This document shows, piece after piece, positions 1 to 4,799 of a stretch of DNA of 5,560 nucleotides. Within the stretch, counting starts at the first letter, position 1, and each line of letters begins with the position of its first letter. A model generated the notes under the pieces. That model had not been told where the DNA came from, did no database searches, and saw only the letters and a list, made by a program, of their open reading frames with translations. This DNA is from Nitrososphaerales archaeon TH526 (GTDB lineage Archaea > Thermoproteota > Nitrososphaeria > Nitrososphaerales > Nitrososphaeraceae). The position numbers were made by a program, and so were the translations under genes. The stretch lies in NCBI GenBank assembly GCA_014523665.1, contig JAATVR010000212.1, positions 1 through 5,560 on the forward strand. Reading direction: 5' to 3'.

Positions 1-140
1 AGAATTCGGAAGACATTAGCCAATCCAAAATAGCTGCAGCAGGAGCCATAAGTATAGGGCCCTTCAGAAAGAGACTTGCAGACATTTTAAAAATATGTCC
101 AGAGGTAAATTATGCAAAAACACTCCGCAAGATGAAATAG
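1..140 (+). CDS. C-terminal fragment of an unidentified protein
   Basis: An open frame enters from the left edge (first full codon at 3) and ends at a TAG at 138-140, giving the last 45 residues of a protein. The tail is basic and helix-like: an Ala-rich segment (IAAAGAISIGPF) is followed by RKRLADILK and a Lys/Arg-rich end (KTLRKMK). The other two plus frames are closed within the first 33 bases, so this is the only frame that can continue from outside. I do not recognise the family; a basic helical tail would suit a nucleic-acid-binding protein, but that is only a guess. The next gene has its own TATA box, so this is probably the end of a separate transcription unit. Being only a 45-codon tail, it could also be a chance open frame. 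Confidence 0.45.
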   Translation, partial: NSEDISQSKIAAAGAISIGPFRKRLADILKICPEVNYAKTLRKMK

Positions 141-190
141 ATCCTCTTGTGTGACTGATATAATTACAATAGGAAATGTCAACTGAAAAA

Positions 191-198
191 GTATATAC
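191..198 (+). promoter_or_regulatory. TATA box of the DUF1059-like gene
   Basis: GTATATAC is centred at about 194.5. At the usual archaeal spacing of 26-27 bases, transcription would start near 221. That is just before the second in-frame ATG (223) and after the first (214), so the spacing favours the shorter 48-residue product with a nearly leaderless mRNA. Confidence 0.5.
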
Positions 199-213
199 GA
201 AACTTACCAATTT

Positions 214-369
214 ATGGCAAAAATGCTCAGCTGTCCATGCGGTTGGACACTCATATCTCCCCAGGGAGTGGAGGACATAAAGAAGCATGCAAAGATACAT
301 GCCAAGGATTGTCACCCTGGGCTGGCAGAGACGGAAGACGAAGTTGTAAAGATGATCAAGACCGTCTAG
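214..369 (+). CDS. Small Cys/His protein, DUF1059-like
   Basis: A 51-residue ORF. It begins with a Cys-x-Cys-Gly-Trp motif (Cys7, Cys9, Trp11), then has a short helix with His25, His29, Cys33 and His34, and ends in an acidic/Val-rich helix (ETEDEVVKMIK). This order, an N-terminal Cys pair, a helix with spaced His residues and a C-terminal amphipathic helix, resembles the DUF1059 family of 50-60-residue proteins, common in archaea and of unknown function. The Cys and His residues could bind a metal, but that is inferred. ATG 214 is the longest start; ATG 223 (Met4) fits the TATA box at 191-198 better. No Shine-Dalgarno sequence is present, as expected for leaderless translation. A T-rich terminator follows 21 bases after the stop. 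The family assignment is from memory of the motif pattern and should be confirmed by a profile search. Confidence 0.7.
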   Translation: MAKMLSCPCGWTLISPQGVEDIKKHAKIHAKDCHPGLAETEDEVVKMIKTV

Positions 370-390
370 TGTCTAAGATAAGGCGGGATA

Positions 391-424
391 TTTTTTGTTG
401 TCAAGATGTTGAATAGCATCTTTT
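391..424 (+). terminator. T-run and hairpin between convergent genes
   Basis: A run of six T (391-396, followed by GTTG) lies 22 bases after the stop of the DUF1059-like gene and fits an archaeal T-rich terminator. It is followed by a hairpin with 6-bp arms, AAGATG (403-408) and CATCTT (417-422), continuing as TT. The hairpin lies between two converging genes and could serve both strands. Confidence 0.45.
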
Positions 425-437
425 GATTAGTAGTGCA

Positions 438-1376
438 TTACCTGGATCTTGATAATGATGCTATTTTTTGTTCTATTATGCCGTCCATCCAATTTGGTTC
501 TTTCGGTTCAACTGTTTCCTTGAATACAAAAAGAGAACATGATCTTACGCCTTCAATTTTAAGCGCATTTATGTAAGCTTCTTCGGGCTCCGCAAGAGTA
601 AAGGCAAAAAAATTCGCCAGCAAGACTCCAGCTGCCAAGGTACGTACTGACCAAAGCTTTTCTGCATAAATTTCACTTAGCCGCCTGATAATTCCATACC
701 GCCTTAATTCATCAATCGACATTTCCAATTCATAAAATATCAGCCCTTGTTGCTTCTGGCTATTTATAATTGCTCGAACTAGCAGCATGTCTGAACCTAG
801 TAGTTTATTAATCCTATATTTAACCATCCTCGGAGTTATTGACAACGATTTGGAGAGCTCTTTGACGCCTGACAAAGCATCATATCTAAGTTCTCGAATA
901 ATTTGCCAATCTAATCTATCTGCAACCGCTACAGGTTCTTTTATTGTGCTGCTTCCAAGCATCCACTTGTACAATTCGAATCTATTTGCCAGTCCAGAAG
1001 CCACCTGATCTATTTCCCCAGTGGAAGTGCCAGTGATGTTGATTGACACTACCGACCCCAAATAATCAATTGCCTCCACAATAAATGGAAGATCCTGAAC
1101 GTACCTTATGACTCGATGCTTTGTGGCAATGTTTAAGGCTTCGTACCTATAGGTTTTAATATTCTTGAGTTGAAAAAGTGCCAAACTGGGCATCGCCTGA
1201 TAGTACTTGATAAATCCGTCATCTTCCATCTTCTTCACTCTCATTCGAACTGTCTTCTCGTCCAATCCAAGCTTCCTTCCGATAGCTAATGGGCTAACTC
1301 GCCTATCTGTGAACGAATCATAATCCAGACCCTTGAATGCTATTTCACAGAAGATCCTTACATCTCTTGCATCCAA
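438..1376 (-). CDS. Lrp/AsnC-type transcriptional regulator with two HTH modules
   Basis: A 312-residue, probably cytoplasmic DNA-binding protein built as a tandem duplication. An AsnC-type winged HTH lies at about residues 5-60 (LAIGRKLGLDEKTVRMRVKK is the helix-turn-helix core), followed by an alpha/beta sensing-like domain (65-145). A second HTH lies at about 155-200 (LDWQIIRELRYDA, then the ELSKSLSITPRMVKYRINKL core) with a second alpha/beta domain (205-290). Ordinary Lrp proteins are about 150 residues, so this is a double-length form. Single chains with two Lrp-like halves could mimic a dimer on DNA (inference). The start is TTG: no ATG occurs before Met45, which lies inside the first recognition helix, and a TAG closes the frame four codons upstream. 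The gene diverges from the methyltransferase unit, so it may control that unit or itself; the effector is unknown. The family call is firm and the target is not known. Confidence 0.87.
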   Translation of the reverse strand: MDARDVRIFCEIAFKGLDYDSFTDRRVSPLAIGRKLGLDEKTVRMRVKKMEDDGFIKYYQAMPSLALFQLKNIKTYRYEALNIATKHRVIRYVQDLPFIVEAIDYLGSVVSINITGTSTGEIDQVASGLANRFELYKWMLGSSTIKEPVAVADRLDWQIIRELRYDALSGVKELSKSLSITPRMVKYRINKLLGSDMLLVRAIINSQKQQGLIFYELEMSIDELRRYGIIRRLSEIYAEKLWSVRTLAAGVLLANFFAFTLAEPEEAYINALKIEGVRSCSLFVFKETVEPKEPNWMDGIIEQKIASLSRSR

Positions 1377-1414
1377 GTATTTACTCTACTCAAGCTTTCC
1401 TATCTTGGGAGCCT

Positions 1415-1423
1415 CAAATAAGG
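1415..1423 (-). promoter_or_regulatory. Possible TATA box of the regulator gene
   Basis: On the minus strand this reads CCTTATTTG, centred at 1419. A start 27 bases downstream would be near 1392, leaving a leader of about 16 bases before the TTG start. The match to a TATA box is weak. Confidence 0.25.
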
Positions 1424-1444
1424 TTAGCTACAGAGAATTCGACT

Positions 1445-1492
1445 ATTCTAAAAAGTTTAGATGCTACATCTGCTAGCTATTTTGTGTAGAAT
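1445..1492. promoter_or_regulatory. Nested inverted repeats, candidate operator
   Basis: The inner interrupted palindrome is AGATG-cta-CATCT (1459-1471). It sits inside an outer pair, ATTCTA (1445-1450) and TAGAAT (1487-1492), with nearly the same centre. Both lie in the intergenic region shared by the regulator and the methyltransferase unit, upstream of the latter's TATA-like box. Dyad sites of this size are typical targets of Lrp/AsnC-family proteins, so autoregulation or control of the divergent unit is plausible but not shown. Confidence 0.35.
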
Positions 1493-1515
1493 GCGGGTAT
1501 CCCCTTCACGTCCTT

Positions 1516-1523
1516 AATTTATC
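1516..1523 (+). promoter_or_regulatory. TATA box of the methyltransferase unit
   Basis: AATTTATC is centred at about 1519.5. A start site 26-27 bases downstream (about 1546) falls just before the ATG at 1549 of the short upstream ORF. It is 105 bases before the methyltransferase ATG. Confidence 0.45.
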
Positions 1524-1548
1524 ATCCATCCAACATATACAGTAATGC

Positions 1549-1668
1549 ATGATACAAGAAAAAATATCATCGGAAATGATTGAATTGAAAAGACAAGTTC
1601 AAGAAATACAACAACAGCCTGAGCGAAATTCGAAAGGAGATTTGGATACCAATGACAGTAGTAGATGA
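1549..1668 (+). CDS. 39-residue ORF overlapping the methyltransferase start
   Basis: The ORF begins MIQEKISSEMIELK and ends in TGA at 1666-1668, overlapping the methyltransferase ATG (1652) by 17 bases in another frame. Its first half is a charged, Gln/Glu/Lys-rich amphipathic helix (residues 1-18) followed by a polar tail, which suits a small coiled-coil-like peptide or a regulatory upstream ORF. The TATA box at 1516-1523 predicts a transcript starting about 3 bases before this ATG. This ORF would therefore be read in the leaderless mode, and the methyltransferase would be the second cistron with its own Shine-Dalgarno signal. A second ATG in frame lies at 1576. It could still be untranslated leader; the architecture, not homology, is the argument for it. 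Confidence 0.4.
   Translation: MIQEKISSEMIELKRQVQEIQQQPERNSKGDLDTNDSSR
1634..1640 (+). promoter_or_regulatory. Shine-Dalgarno site of the methyltransferase
   Basis: AAGGAGA, with the GGAG core at 1636-1639, lies 12 bases before ATG 1652. It supports that ATG as the true start; no in-frame ATG exists upstream of it. It is the clearest ribosome-binding site in the window. Confidence 0.6.
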
Positions 1669-2713
1669 GACAAAGCTGCAGGAATTTATTGGAAAAGTTG
1701 TGAATGAATGGGGGGCAGCAGAAGGTGCATTAATCACTTTTGTCGGCGACAGGCTTGGGTTGTTCAAAGCGATGGCAAGAGCAGGTGAGTTGACACCAGA
1801 AGAACTAGCAATAAAGACAGGGACGCATCCAAGAATAATAAAAGAATGGCTAGCGGGTCAAGCTGCTGGAGGTTTTGTTGATTACAACTCTGCTAATGGC
1901 ACTTACACGCTTCCAGAAGAGCAGGCTTTTGCGCTAACTGATGAGAATAGCCCAGCATACGTAGCAGGTTTCTACCAATCCCTAGTAAGTCTTTTCAAAG
2001 ACGAGGAAAAAATTATCGAGGCATTTAGGACTGGAAAAGGTCTTGGTTGGGGAGACCATCATCATTATCTATTTGAAGGCACAGAGAGATTCTTCAAACC
2101 GAACTATGTTGCTAACCTAATCACCAGCTGGATTCCAGCTCTAGAAGACGTAGAGCACAGGCTCACGAATGAAGGAGCTAAAGTAGCAGACGTTGGATGT
2201 GGTCATGGTGCATCAACAGTTCTAATGGCAAAAGCATATCCCAATTCAAAAATCGTAGGTTTTGATTCTCACGAGCCCTCAATTGAATGGGCTAGGAAGC
2301 ATGCAGAGAAAGAAGGCTTGCGAAACATCACATTTGAAGTTGCAAAGTCGACAGATTATCCAGGTGACGATTATGACTTGGTTGCGTTCTTTGATTGCTT
2401 CCACGACATGGGCAATCCAGCTGGGGCAGCCAAGCACGTATTGCAAACGTTGAAGAAAAAAGATGGCACATGGATGTTGGTAGAACCTTTTGCCAATGAC
2501 AGAGTAGAGGATAATTTAAATCCGCTTGGAAGACTATTCTACTCAGTATCTTCCATCGTATGTGTTCCTGCGTCTTTAAACGAAGATGGACCTGCACTGG
2601 GAGCGCAAGCAGGTGAAAAAAGAATAGCTGAAACTGTAAAATCAGCCGGATTTTCAAAGTTCCGTCGCGCTACCCAAACACCCTTCAATTTGGTCTTTGA
2701 AGCAAGACCTTGA
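1652..2713 (+). CDS. SAM-dependent methyltransferase with N-terminal winged-helix domain (Rv2258c-like)
   Basis: A 353-residue soluble enzyme expected to transfer a methyl group from S-adenosylmethionine to an unknown, probably small, acceptor. Residues about 10-100 form a winged-helix/dimerisation domain (EWGAAEGALITFVGDRLGLF, then LTPEELAIKTG and a recognition-like helix) as in the Rv2258c group. The class I Rossmann core follows. Motif I is VADVGCGHGAS (178-188). The acidic residue that would hold the ribose is Asp205 in GFDSHEPS. Motif II/IV is DYDLVAFFDCFHDM (240-253), and a late strand is TWMLVEPFAND (273-283). The C-terminal part (290-353) carries GEKRIAETVKSAGF and ends on a strand, NLVFEARP. 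No signal peptide or membrane segment is seen. Rv2258c itself is about the same length and has been described as a methyltransferase despite its regulator-like N-terminus. Relatives are mainly bacterial, so acquisition by transfer is possible (inference). It lies divergent to an Lrp-type regulator. Confidence 0.92.
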   Translation: MTVVDETKLQEFIGKVVNEWGAAEGALITFVGDRLGLFKAMARAGELTPEELAIKTGTHPRIIKEWLAGQAAGGFVDYNSANGTYTLPEEQAFALTDENSPAYVAGFYQSLVSLFKDEEKIIEAFRTGKGLGWGDHHHYLFEGTERFFKPNYVANLITSWIPALEDVEHRLTNEGAKVADVGCGHGASTVLMAKAYPNSKIVGFDSHEPSIEWARKHAEKEGLRNITFEVAKSTDYPGDDYDLVAFFDCFHDMGNPAGAAKHVLQTLKKKDGTWMLVEPFANDRVEDNLNPLGRLFYSVSSIVCVPASLNEDGPALGAQAGEKRIAETVKSAGFSKFRRATQTPFNLVFEARP

Positions 2714-2755
2714 GCTCTCAACTAAACGATTATTAAATCCAAAACCGCCATATAC

Positions 2756-2825
2756 TTTTTTCATGGTCCAGTCTCCACCTCCTACTCCAGTGCAAGTGCT
2801 TCGCCAAGGTTCTTAGCCTTTTTTT
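2756..2825 (+). terminator. T-runs after the methyltransferase
   Basis: Two T-tracts follow the stop codon: six T at 2756-2761 and seven T at 2819-2825 (CC-TTTTTTT-CTC). Archaeal RNA polymerase terminates at such tracts without needing a hairpin. The 2714-2986 interval shows no convincing gene on either strand. Confidence 0.5.
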
Positions 2826-2952
2826 CTCAGAGCTGACTTTGATAGCAAGTGCAAGTTACACATCTCTTCAACGATACTGCAAATCAAGTTTTTTCGATTA
2901 CTTTAGACCTTTAAAAATAAATCTCGGAAGTCTATGACCCACTCCATCACTT

Positions 2953-2960
2953 TTTATATG
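2953..2960 (+). promoter_or_regulatory. TATA box of the zinc-ribbon gene
   Basis: TTTATATG, preceded by two further T, is centred at about 2956.5. A start site near 2983 leaves only about 4 bases before ATG 2987. Confidence 0.6.
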
Positions 2961-2986
2961 GAATTGTACATTGTGATAGATTGTGA

Positions 2987-3193
2987 ATGAATGATAACGA
3001 CAACCTTTGGATAGTTATAGACAATCAGTTAAAAAATTCCGAAATCTTTCGTGAAAGTACTCACCTTCACAGATGTGAGATTTGCGGGCTAATCTATTCT
3101 CATAATCATTTCAATTCTAAAGGAAAGCTCTGCTACATAAGATCGGATAAGGGAAAATGTCCAAAATGCAGTGATGATGGGGGAGGCAAGTAG
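2987..3193 (+). CDS. Small zinc-ribbon-like protein of unknown function
   Basis: A 68-residue protein. A short hydrophobic/acidic N-terminus (LWIVIDNQL) is followed by Cys30-x2-Cys33-Gly and then Cys58-x2-Cys61; an extra Cys49 and several His (26, 28, 39, 41) lie around and between. Two CxxC knuckles 25 residues apart are the pattern of a zinc ribbon, used for structural zinc in DNA, RNA or protein binding. The C-terminus is Gly-rich and polar. The start is the first ATG and agrees with the TATA box about 30 bases upstream, giving a nearly leaderless mRNA. No partner gene sits beside it on the same strand. The zinc-site call rests on the motif spacing; the role is unknown. Confidence 0.7.
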   Translation: MNDNDNLWIVIDNQLKNSEIFRESTHLHRCEICGLIYSHNHFNSKGKLCYIRSDKGKCPKCSDDGGGK

Positions 3194-3200
3194 GTTGCAA

Positions 3201-3314
3201 CTATTGTTTTCCTGATTTGTTCCATATCACCTTAACGCGGTCAGCTGACCATTTGTCAGTTTCGACTAGCAATATTGGGAAATGCAGAGAGCAGTAGCCG
3301 CAGGGACAACACAC
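3201..3314 (-). CDS. Possible small Cys-rich protein, convergent with the zinc-ribbon gene
   Basis: On the minus strand a frame is open from 3374 to the TAG at 3201-3203 (57 codons) with no ATG. A GTG at 3312-3314 would give 37 residues starting (M)CCPCGYCSLHFP and ending WNKSGKQ. The Cys cluster (Cys-Cys-Pro-Cys-Gly-Tyr-Cys) resembles half of a zinc-binding site, and the rest reads as a plausible strand-rich domain (PILLVETDKW, DRVKVIW). Its stop lies 7 bases from the stop of the converging zinc-ribbon gene, a normal spacing for convergent genes. The absence of a good start or promoter suggests either a 5'-truncated remnant or a chance frame. I do not recognise a family. Confidence 0.28.
   Translation of the reverse strand: MCCPCGYCSLHFPILLVETDKWSADRVKVIWNKSGKQ
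3239..3259. repeat. Perfect palindrome with alternative pairing
   Basis: GGTCAGCTGACC (3239-3250) is a perfect 12-base palindrome. Its CTGAC half (3245-3249) can also pair with GTCAG at 3255-3259. It lies just past the stop of the zinc-ribbon gene. If the minus-strand ORF is real, the palindrome is within it. Confidence 0.35.
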
Positions 3315-3428
3315 TTCAAATGTTGTAGTACAGTTGATTGAATACCTTAGAATGGTGTGATAACTAGTTCTACCTTAACCCTCCATTAAGTGAGGGTGCA
3401 TTCTTTAATGACACCATACAGATCACAC
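3306..3428 (+). other. Cluster of inverted repeats in non-coding DNA
   Basis: Several pairings fall in a stretch with no plus-strand gene: ACAACA/TGTTGT (3306-3311 with 3321-3326), ACCCTC/GAGGGT (3378-3383 with 3392-3397, loop 8), and an enclosing ATGGTGT/ACACCAT (3352-3358 with 3411-3417). GTGTGAT (3355-3361) can instead pair with ATCACAC (3422-3428), so two of the helices exclude each other. This could be a structured RNA or regulatory leader, but there is no second copy to support it. Confidence 0.3.
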
Positions 3429-3470
3429 ATTCCGAGATTTCGCTACCTTCTACACAATCCCATTTTCTTA

Positions 3471-3485
3471 TTTCTACAGTAGAAA
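3471..3485. promoter_or_regulatory. Inverted repeat upstream of RNA C promoter
   Basis: TTTCTAC-a-GTAGAAA is a perfect inverted repeat with 7-base arms. It ends 8 bases before the TATA-like box at 3493-3500 and is therefore placed like an operator for the RNA C unit. Confidence 0.35.
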
Positions 3486-3492
3486 AGGTTAT

Positions 3493-3500
3493 CTTATACC
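3493..3500 (+). promoter_or_regulatory. TATA box of RNA C
   Basis: CTTATACC is centred at 3496.5, about 26-27 bases before the start of the conserved RNA block at 3522-3526. A purine-rich stretch (AGAAAAGG, 3481-3488) lies upstream, as expected of a BRE-like region. Confidence 0.4.
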
Positions 3501-3521
3501 CTTTCATAATTAGAATTGCTA

Positions 3522-3624
3522 ATATGGTGGAAGTGGTAGGCCAGGCTGATAGTATCTTTCGTCTTCATTCTTGACCTACTACCTCCGACTTATTCATTCG
3601 ATCTAGGGCAAATGCTGTCAAATT
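3522..3624 (+). ncRNA. Structured RNA, copy C of a three-copy family
   Basis: The 5' block GGTGGAA (3526-3532) matches copy A exactly. The main hairpin pairs 3529-3540 (GGAAGTGGTAGG) with 3575-3586 (CCTACTACCTCC): 12 positions with one mismatch and one G-U, and a 34-base loop. The stem differs from copy A at several positions but stays paired, because both sides changed. The following ACCTCCG...ATTCGA segment aligns without gaps to copy B (14 of 21 positions). A small GGCA/TGTC hairpin (3607-3610 with 3616-3619) comes next, and a CAAATT box at 3619-3624 closes the similarity. The 3' end is uncertain. No ORF of note lies within. Function is unknown. Confidence 0.5.
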
Positions 3625-3699
3625 TCTAAGAACTTGCATTCAGAATGACATGGCCATAATATTACCCTTAATTAACCCGTGCATGGGGATTTACAAAAT

Positions 3700-3720
3700 A
3701 TAGTATTTAAATAGTATTTA
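3700..3720. repeat. Tandem ATAGTATTTA repeat
   Basis: ATAGTATTTA occurs at 3700-3709 and again at 3711-3720, an 11-base period. Each copy looks like a TATA box. The following ATG (3721) opens only 18 codons. The stretch 3625-3818 otherwise shows no gene. Confidence 0.5.
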
Positions 3721-3818
3721 TGAATGTAATCAGTTGCGTGGCGTTAATTCATTTACCAAACACCTATTACAAGTGATATTTCAACACCTATGGTTCTTGC
3801 CACCGCAATTAGTTTAAA

Positions 3819-3827
3819 GATATATAA
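3819..3827 (+). promoter_or_regulatory. TATA box of RNA A
   Basis: GATATATAA is centred at 3823, so transcription would begin near 3850, exactly at the start of the block shared with copies B and C. A second TATA-like stretch, TTTAAAGA (3813-3820), would start the RNA about 7 bases earlier. Confidence 0.5.
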
Positions 3828-3850
3828 TTGAATTGCAATATTGTGATACT

Positions 3851-3969
3851 AAGAGGTGGAACGGCTAGGAAGACATCAGGTTAACAATGCCTAGCCGTCT
3901 ACTGTGGGTTCGCCGTGCCTTGGTCGGACCGACCAAGACATAGGTTACGGTTATCCAAATTCACAATAT
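3851..3969 (+). ncRNA. Structured RNA, copy A of a three-copy family
   Basis: The 5' block AGAGGTGGAACGGCTAGG (3852-3869) matches copy B at 15 of 18 positions. Hairpin 1 is a perfect 9-bp stem, ACGGCTAGG (3861-3869) with CCTAGCCGT (3890-3898), and a 20-base loop containing GGTTAAC. A TCTAC linker (3898-3902) follows. Hairpin 2 is CTTGGTC-ggacc-GACCAAG (3919-3937). A CCAAATT box lies at 3955-3961, 103 bases after the block start. ATATTGTGA (3838-3846) and TCACAATAT (3961-3969) form a 9-bp inverted repeat that could close the whole structure, but only if transcription starts earlier than the best TATA box predicts. The next protein gene has its own promoter, so this is more likely a free RNA than a leader. 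No known RNA family is recognised: it lacks tRNA, RNase P, SRP or C/D-box features. Confidence 0.55.
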
Positions 3970-4096
3970 GGGTACTTAAAACTTTGCAAATAAGGTATCG
4001 GGGCCTTTAGTACAGAATTCTCACCGCACCCCACCAAGTTCCATAATGATAGTTAACTACATACTTTATGATCTAATATGGCTGTGATAGTGCAAT

Positions 4097-4105
4097 CTAT
4101 TTATC
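4097..4105 (+). promoter_or_regulatory. TATA box of the 4121/4130 gene
   Basis: CTATTTATC is centred at 4101, predicting a start near 4127-4128. This fits ATG 4130 (Met4) as a nearly leaderless start, rather than ATG 4121. Confidence 0.45.
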
Positions 4106-4120
4106 TACACTAAACCTAGA

Positions 4121-4486
4121 ATGACTTTTATGAGTAAAGATAATTATGACTATGGAGATATATATGCAACATTAGTCCTTGGTAACCCAAGAGACAGTAT
4201 AACATTTGTGGACGGACATAGCAATTACCATTTTGTTCCAGCAAATCATGATCAAACGAAGATACTTAGCGAATTCATTGCACGTCACATACCTATTTAC
4301 AGAGGCATAGAAATGGAAATAAGAATAGTGCCTTTACAAAATCAGATACCTGAGCAAATGAAACCAACCGCCAATAGATTAGTAAAGGAACTCAGGAAAT
4401 CTCTTCGAGAATCAGAAACCGCTGGTTGCAGCGGAATATTTCAATTATTTTCAAACGTTGCACAAGAGATAGAAAATCAAGTTTAA
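4121..4486 (+). CDS. Unrecognised small soluble protein
   Basis: A 121-residue ORF, or 118 residues if translation starts at Met4 (ATG 4130), which the TATA box at 4097-4105 favours. The N-terminal half looks beta-rich (DIYATLVLGNP, DSITFVDGHSNYHFVP). The middle holds a helix and strand (ILSEFIARHIP, GIEMEIRIVPL), and the C-terminal third is helical and charged (ANRLVKELRKSLRES) before ending in IFQLFSNVAQEIENQV. There is no signal peptide, membrane segment or Cys motif (one Cys only). I recognise no family or catalytic signature. Structured RNA copies lie on both sides (A ends about 150 bases upstream, B begins about 310 downstream), all on the same strand, which may or may not be meaningful. 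No T-run terminator follows directly; only a weak GGATT/AATCC dyad (4494-4512). Confidence 0.7.
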   Translation: MTFMSKDNYDYGDIYATLVLGNPRDSITFVDGHSNYHFVPANHDQTKILSEFIARHIPIYRGIEMEIRIVPLQNQIPEQMKPTANRLVKELRKSLRESETAGCSGIFQLFSNVAQEIENQV

Positions 4487-4652
4487 CGAATAAGGATTTA
4501 GAAGGTTAATCCGTCAGGACAACTAGGTCCACACGTCTTCACTACAGAAATCGTGCCTCATTTAGTTTGGAAAAAAGGTAGCGCGACTGAAAAGTGAATC
4601 CTGTGCATGAGGAATTCGCCGCCACTCCCTTCATCAATTCTTGCATCGATAA

Positions 4653-4667
4653 TTGAACCTGGTTCAA
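4653..4667. repeat. Perfect inverted repeat TTGAACC-t-GGTTCAA
   Basis: Two 7-base arms are separated by one base, a size typical of a dimer-binding operator. It lies about 90 bases before the TATA box of RNA B, but also within the minus-strand open frame, where it could be incidental. Confidence 0.35.
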
Positions 4668-4674
4668 AACTTTT

Positions 4675-4749
4675 GACAATCGTTTCTATTGAGAAAAGTA
4701 GGATGGCCGAAGATTGATCGTCCAGTAAGAGATAACAGTATTTGTCTGC
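4675..4749. repeat. Diverged repeat, copy 1
   Basis: It shares ordered blocks with 5014-5077: GACAAT (4675-4680), TAGGATGGCC (4699-4708), TGATC (4715-4719) and ACAGTATTTG-t-CTGC (4735-4749). Spacings are similar, with small insertions or deletions. It overlaps the 5' part of the minus-strand open frame. Confidence 0.4.
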
Positions 4750-4755
4750 TTATTC

Positions 4756-4765
4756 TTTAAATAAA
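4756..4765 (+). promoter_or_regulatory. Possible TATA box of RNA B
   Basis: CTTTAAATAA is centred at about 4760, predicting a start near 4787, some 13 bases before the conserved block. The spacing is thus longer than for copies A and C. Confidence 0.35.
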
Positions 4766-4799
4766 TGTTGAAGGTGATAGTTTTTGATATCGCTAAAAC

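Larger units (their letters stand above)
4558..4749 (-). pseudogene. Open frame without a start, possible gene remnant
   Basis: The minus strand is open for 63 codons from 4749 to a TGA at 4558-4560. It has no ATG, GTG or TTG near its beginning, and the first Met is far inside. The translation has protein-like character: DKYCYLLLDDQSSAILLF, then EPGSIIDARIDEG and GGEFLMHRIHFSVALPFF, alternating strands and turns. A related but stop-broken DNA segment lies at 5014-5077. These points suggest the 3' part of a decayed gene whose 5' end was lost where RNA B's promoter now begins. I do not recognise the family, and 63 open codons can also arise by chance. Confidence 0.3.

Noticed and set aside
64..315. 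Minus-strand 83-residue open frame
   Set aside because: It lies antisense to the protein fragment ending at 140 and the DUF1059-like gene, and its translation is a Cys/Tyr/Leu-rich mixture typical of a shadow frame.
787..1008. Plus-strand 73-residue frame inside the regulator
   Set aside because: Fully antisense to the well-supported Lrp-type gene; Ser/Leu-rich low-complexity translation.
2328..2721. Two minus-strand frames and one plus-strand frame (from 2262) within the methyltransferase
   Set aside because: The methyltransferase frame has clear motifs, so these are shadows.
2654..2764. Minus-strand 36-codon ORF (MKKVYGGFGF...) with GGAGGTG upstream
   Set aside because: The Shine-Dalgarno match is good, but the ORF runs antisense into the 3' end of the methyltransferase, has no promoter in view and no recognisable family.
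3523..3572. Short plus-strand ORF MVEVVGQADSIFRLHS over RNA C
   Set aside because: Only 16 codons; the conserved pairing and similarity to copy A explain the sequence better than coding.
3909..3916. GGTTCG in RNA A and GGTTCAAA at 4661 as tRNA T-loops
   Set aside because: No acceptor, anticodon or D-arm can be built around either; the second belongs to a palindrome.
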